In this document: piece by piece, positions 60,966 through 64,000 of the stretch
Position numbering within the stretch: the first letter of the stretch is position 1
Layout: each line of letters begins with the position of its first letter
Assembly: GCA_047621305.1 (NCBI GenBank)
Contig: JBLHNB010000001.1
Coordinates: 95,274 to 159,273, forward strand
Length of the DNA stretch: 64,000 nucleotides
DNA from: Colwellia_A sp047621305
GTDB lineage: Bacteria; Pseudomonadota; Gammaproteobacteria; Enterobacterales; Alteromonadaceae
Direction: 5' to 3'
Notes under the pieces: model-generated
The model's database searches: none
The model's input: only the letters and a program-made list of their open reading frames with translations
Told to the model about the DNA's origin: nothing
Position numbers and translations under genes: made by a program

Positions 60966-63455
60966 TTAATTAGTGATTTTAATCCAGTTGAAATTGATGG
61001 CACCACCAACAAAATCCAGACGTAGGGTTTGCTCTCCAGCAACCAAATCAACCGTTGCAGTTTGAGAAACCCAATTCTGCCAACCACCAGTATCAGCTAC
61101 GGCTTGGGTATCAACGACAACGCCGCCAACCGAGGTTTCAAAACCATCGCTGCCGCCAGAACTAGCAACACGGTAGGTAATGTTATAAATGCCATCGGCA
61201 GGAATATTTACTGTGTATTGTAAAAAGTCACCTGGATCGATATAGCCAACATTTTGTCCACCACCATCATCTTGAGTATCTTCTAACGCCACATCACCAG
61301 CTTCATCATAGGCTTCAGCTTCAAGGAATATTTCAAAAACAGGTTCGAAAACTTTAAACCAGTTGAAGTTAATAGCACCACCAACAAAGTCAAAGCGAGC
61401 TGTATGTTGCCCTGCGGTCATTTCAAACTCAGCACTAGATTGAGTTATCCAATTCTGCCATCCACCGGTATCTGCTAGCGTCTGGATATCAACCACGACT
61501 CCGTCGATAGATAGTTCAAAACCATCACTATCACCCGAACTTGCTAAGCGATAATCGATATAGTAGCTGCCGTCTGCCGGCGCGGTAATGGTATATTGTA
61601 AAAAGTCACCTGGATCGATATAGCCAACATTTTGACCACCACCCTCATCTTCAGTGTCTTCTAACTGTACATCGCCAACCTCATCCCAATCTTCTGCTTG
61701 ATAAGTTGTGCTAGGCGCTTCAGGTCCTGATGCAGCTTGCACTGCTAAAGGTCCTTGAATACAACTTTCATTTGAAGTACAGCTTAATTGGATGTTATCT
61801 AGCTGAAAATGTACTCCATCCAAAAACTCGACAGTAAGTAAAGAGGTTACATTGGTTGGATCCAATGGTAATGGATCACCTCCACTAACACCTGGTAACC
61901 AAGTCAACCAATCAGGGGAAATAAATGGATTAACCACAAATTCACTTACTGGGACGCTATACGTTACCCAAGTATCAAGCTCAAGATCGGTAACATTCCA
62001 TGTCAAATATCCAAGGTATGGCCAGCCTGTCTCCATTTTAATAAGCAAGACTTCTGTAAGTGTATTTTCACTATCAATATACATATCGAAGCTTAATACC
62101 GCATCGTGTCCAATTATCCCGACTCCTGGTGCGGCAATATTAATATTAGCGTCACCTTCAAGGTGGCTTACGTCAATAACTAGTCCATGATCATTTTCAA
62201 GAGTGATTGTTTCAATTGTTGGAGAGTTAAAATTACCAATAGATAGCTCTACCACTTCATCTGTGTAATGCCACATCAATGGCTCAAGGTCTGAAATTTT
62301 AACGTCATCTTTGTCAAAATAGCCATCAGTGAAAATTTCAGTGATAACAAGGCCGACTGTTTCAATTCGGTCAGACGCTGCTTTGCTTATTGTTTTGTTA
62401 ACATAAGAAGCACAGTTTTCCACACTCGTTTCAATTAAAGGATCACATGAGTAAACCTTGACATAATCAACCAGCATTTGTGCAACTGGCTCAACGCTGT
62501 CGGTTGATAACTCCAAGATGATTTGCATATCTTGATTAAATGGGCCGGCATTGTCGGGCACAAATTCTTCACCGTTTAAGGTGTAAGCCCAAGTATTTAA
62601 TGGGTCAACGGTGTGAATGTGAACACCATCGAAATACCAACGAATTTGATCTGCTCCCCACTCGATAGCATAGTTATGGAATTCCGCTTTAGCGCCAGCA
62701 ACGCTATCACTATTAAAGTTAACACCGCTAGTGAGTCTTAGACCATAGTGAGCTCCAGCGATGATGCCATCAGAATCAGCTTCCATTGCGACAAGTGCAT
62801 TTTCACCTTCATACATGTCAGCCATTGGGAGCAGGCCGAATACGGAAAATAAATCTGAGCCTTCAGGAAGTTGAATGTTGGCCTCAATACGACCAGAAGA
62901 GATACCGTCAACGGCTTTTAATGAAGAAGTCACGCCTTCTTCTGCAGCAATAATAAGCGTGCCATCAGTAACACTGGCATTAACACCCGCCCATATGCTC
63001 TCATTTAGTTCGGCGGAATCAAACTCATCACTCCAGACTAAACTCCAGCCATAATCTTCAATGTGTTCAAAATTATTTTCAATATTTAAAGTCAATAACG
63101 CAGTATCTATTTCACCCGTAGATGCTTGAGTAGCGACGTAAGTTACGCTGTCTTTACCAAAAAACTCTGGATTAGGTGTATAAACGAAAGTACCATCGCT
63201 ATTTAAAACTAGCGTGCCATTTTCCATCGCTCTGCCTTCAACAAGTGCGAAAGTAAGGCCTTCTCCTATATCATTTTTACTTACATCCCCTTCAATAGGC
63301 CCGCCGTCTTCTACCCCTTCAACAATATCCCCTACAGCAAACAAATTACGGACTACATTTTCATCGGCGTCCCCACCACCACAACCCGTTAGTGACGTTG
63401 CTACAGTCAAGGACAGTGCAAGAAGTAGTTTATTTTCTATCATCGTCAACCCCAT
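60966..63455 (-). CDS. Surface glycan-binding lipoprotein with inactive GH16 domain and two CBM6
   Basis: The 829-residue protein has a lipobox (VATSLTGCGG). A VCBS/cadherin-like domain follows (about 40-130, NSDGTFVYTPNPEFFGKDSV), then a GH16-like sandwich (about 135-340, LVWSDEFDSAELNESIW to MLVDYVKVYSC), a CBM4/9-like domain (about 390-585), and two CBM6 modules (about 605-710 and 715-829). At the GH16 active site GEIDIME is replaced by NALVAME, so the nucleophile Glu and central Asp are missing. It is therefore probably a glycan-binding partner of the receptor, playing the role of SusD/SGBP in Bacteroidetes. The start may be 63455 or 63443. Confidence 0.88.
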   Translation of the reverse strand: MGLTMIENKLLLALSLTVATSLTGCGGGDADENVVRNLFAVGDIVEGVEDGGPIEGDVSKNDIGEGLTFALVEGRAMENGTLVLNSDGTFVYTPNPEFFGKDSVTYVATQASTGEIDTALLTLNIENNFEHIEDYGWSLVWSDEFDSAELNESIWAGVNASVTDGTLIIAAEEGVTSSLKAVDGISSGRIEANIQLPEGSDLFSVFGLLPMADMYEGENALVAMEADSDGIIAGAHYGLRLTSGVNFNSDSVAGAKAEFHNYAIEWGADQIRWYFDGVHIHTVDPLNTWAYTLNGEEFVPDNAGPFNQDMQIILELSTDSVEPVAQMLVDYVKVYSCDPLIETSVENCASYVNKTISKAASDRIETVGLVITEIFTDGYFDKDDVKISDLEPLMWHYTDEVVELSIGNFNSPTIETITLENDHGLVIDVSHLEGDANINIAAPGVGIIGHDAVLSFDMYIDSENTLTEVLLIKMETGWPYLGYLTWNVTDLELDTWVTYSVPVSEFVVNPFISPDWLTWLPGVSGGDPLPLDPTNVTSLLTVEFLDGVHFQLDNIQLSCTSNESCIQGPLAVQAASGPEAPSTTYQAEDWDEVGDVQLEDTEDEGGGQNVGYIDPGDFLQYTITAPADGSYYIDYRLASSGDSDGFELSIDGVVVDIQTLADTGGWQNWITQSSAEFEMTAGQHTARFDFVGGAINFNWFKVFEPVFEIFLEAEAYDEAGDVALEDTQDDGGGQNVGYIDPGDFLQYTVNIPADGIYNITYRVASSGGSDGFETSVGGVVVDTQAVADTGGWQNWVSQTATVDLVAGEQTLRLDFVGGAINFNWIKITN

Positions 63456-63873
63456 GTCTCATATTTAATTTTTTATAATTATAATAAGGAACCTAGTATT
63501 GCTGTCCGTGTTACTGGTTTAGCACATACTTATGTTCTCTCTAAGCGCATCTTAGGTAATTACATTAACTCACCAATAGAAACGTTCAGTTAACTTTTTA
63601 TAATAGTGTTCAATTTATGTCGTCCTGTTGAATAACTCGAACAAATAAACTTGTCCAACAATGCGTCTGAGTAAATTAATTTTTAATGAACACTAGAAGA
63701 ATATAGGCCTACAAGATGTTTGTAATTGCATTGAGTTATAAATAAAAAGATAGGATATCTACTAAATCCTCCATTATATAGTTGAAATTACTGCCTCAAC
63801 ATTATGATTTTGGTAGTATAAAATATAAATATTTCATGCTAAATAGTTACTTTATTTACCTAAATTGAATAAG
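63456..63873. other. Intergenic region upstream of the lipoprotein gene
   Basis: Besides the shared motif at 63617-63642 it is AT-rich and contains nothing recognisable. It ends at the IS630 left end at 63874. Confidence 0.45.
63617..63642. promoter_or_regulatory. Shared motif upstream of the lipoprotein-receptor unit
   Basis: ATGTCGTCCTG then TTGAATAACTCGAAC lies 162-187 bases before the start. Related to the motifs at 50164 and 57228. Confidence 0.58.
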
Positions 63874-64000
63874 TAATACCAATCTGCATAAGTATTAAAT
63901 CAGATTAATCCAGTCACGATTACATAACGACATTACTCTTTTTACGTCACTTCTGAAGATATTCCAAGCATTGCTGCATTCATCAACTATATTCTCATAG
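63874..64000 (-). mobile_element. Left end of a second IS630-family element, continues beyond window
   Basis: It starts with TAATACCAATC, like the remnant at 52324. The minus-strand frame ending at 63895 reads YENIVDECSNAWNIFRSDVK then RVMSLCNRDWINLI and stop. This aligns to the C-terminus of the remnant's transposase (YDDIVDECSRARNIFVSDVS, RVINLCSRDWIKVG). About half of the residues differ, so it is a separate member and not a recent copy. Confidence 0.85.

Overview
The window comes from a marine gammaproteobacterium of the Alteromonadales, most like Colwellia, Thalassotalea or relatives. Three things support this: a Vibrio/Shewanella-type polar flagellar cluster (flgP, flgT, cheV, cheR, flgA, flgM, flgN, flgBCD), an AT-rich sequence, and a TonB-dependent beta-glucan utilisation locus. 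All calls are made by eye from the sequence. Family names are from recognition of motifs, not from a database search.

Layout. (1) 1-7134: flagellar and chemotaxis genes. flgB, flgC, flgD, cheV, cheR and flgP are on the minus strand; flgA, flgM, flgN and flgT are on the plus strand. A sigma-28-like site precedes flgM and a sigma-54-like site precedes flgT. (2) 7377-24211: an integrated element of about 16.8 kb in the 3' end of a tRNA-Arg(CCT) gene, bounded by a 48-bp direct repeat. It encodes a tyrosine integrase, an XRE repressor, a two-tyrosine HUH replication initiator, an A32/FtsK-like packaging ATPase, a PM2-P2-like double jelly-roll capsid protein, many small membrane proteins, a lysozyme-like virion protein and cargo genes. 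It is best read as a temperate, tailless, membrane-containing (corticovirus-like) prophage. (3) 24212-31560: housekeeping and hypothetical genes, two decayed genes, and copies of a short mobile repeat (MITE). (4) 31591-36592: a TetR-controlled RND efflux operon. (5) 36880-44432: a MacAB-type ABC export operon, followed by a sigma-54-dependent response regulator and its histidine kinase. A sigma-54 promoter with upstream TGTCCG/CGGACA sites lies in front of the operon, so the circuit appears complete. (6) 44426-47560: a cyanide-insensitive-type cytochrome bd oxidase with a GbsR/MarR regulator and an FNR box. (7) 48059-63455: a beta-glucan utilisation locus with GH16, GH30 and GH5 enzymes, a TonB-dependent receptor, a surface lipoprotein carrying a catalytically dead GH16 domain, and an AraC regulator. 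It has been damaged by IS630 activity (GH3 remnant, broken transposase). A second IS630 copy runs off the right edge.

How the parts work together. The glucan locus has three leftward transcription units, starting at 63455, 57089 and 50056. A related motif (GTCGTYC, AACT, TCGAAC) precedes each and could be the site of the membrane-bound AraC regulator at 50851. The lipoprotein and receptor would capture and import glucans that the GH16, GH5 and GH30 enzymes cut outside the cell. The prophage is split by a terminator at 14959-14993 into a replication/packaging half and a structural half.
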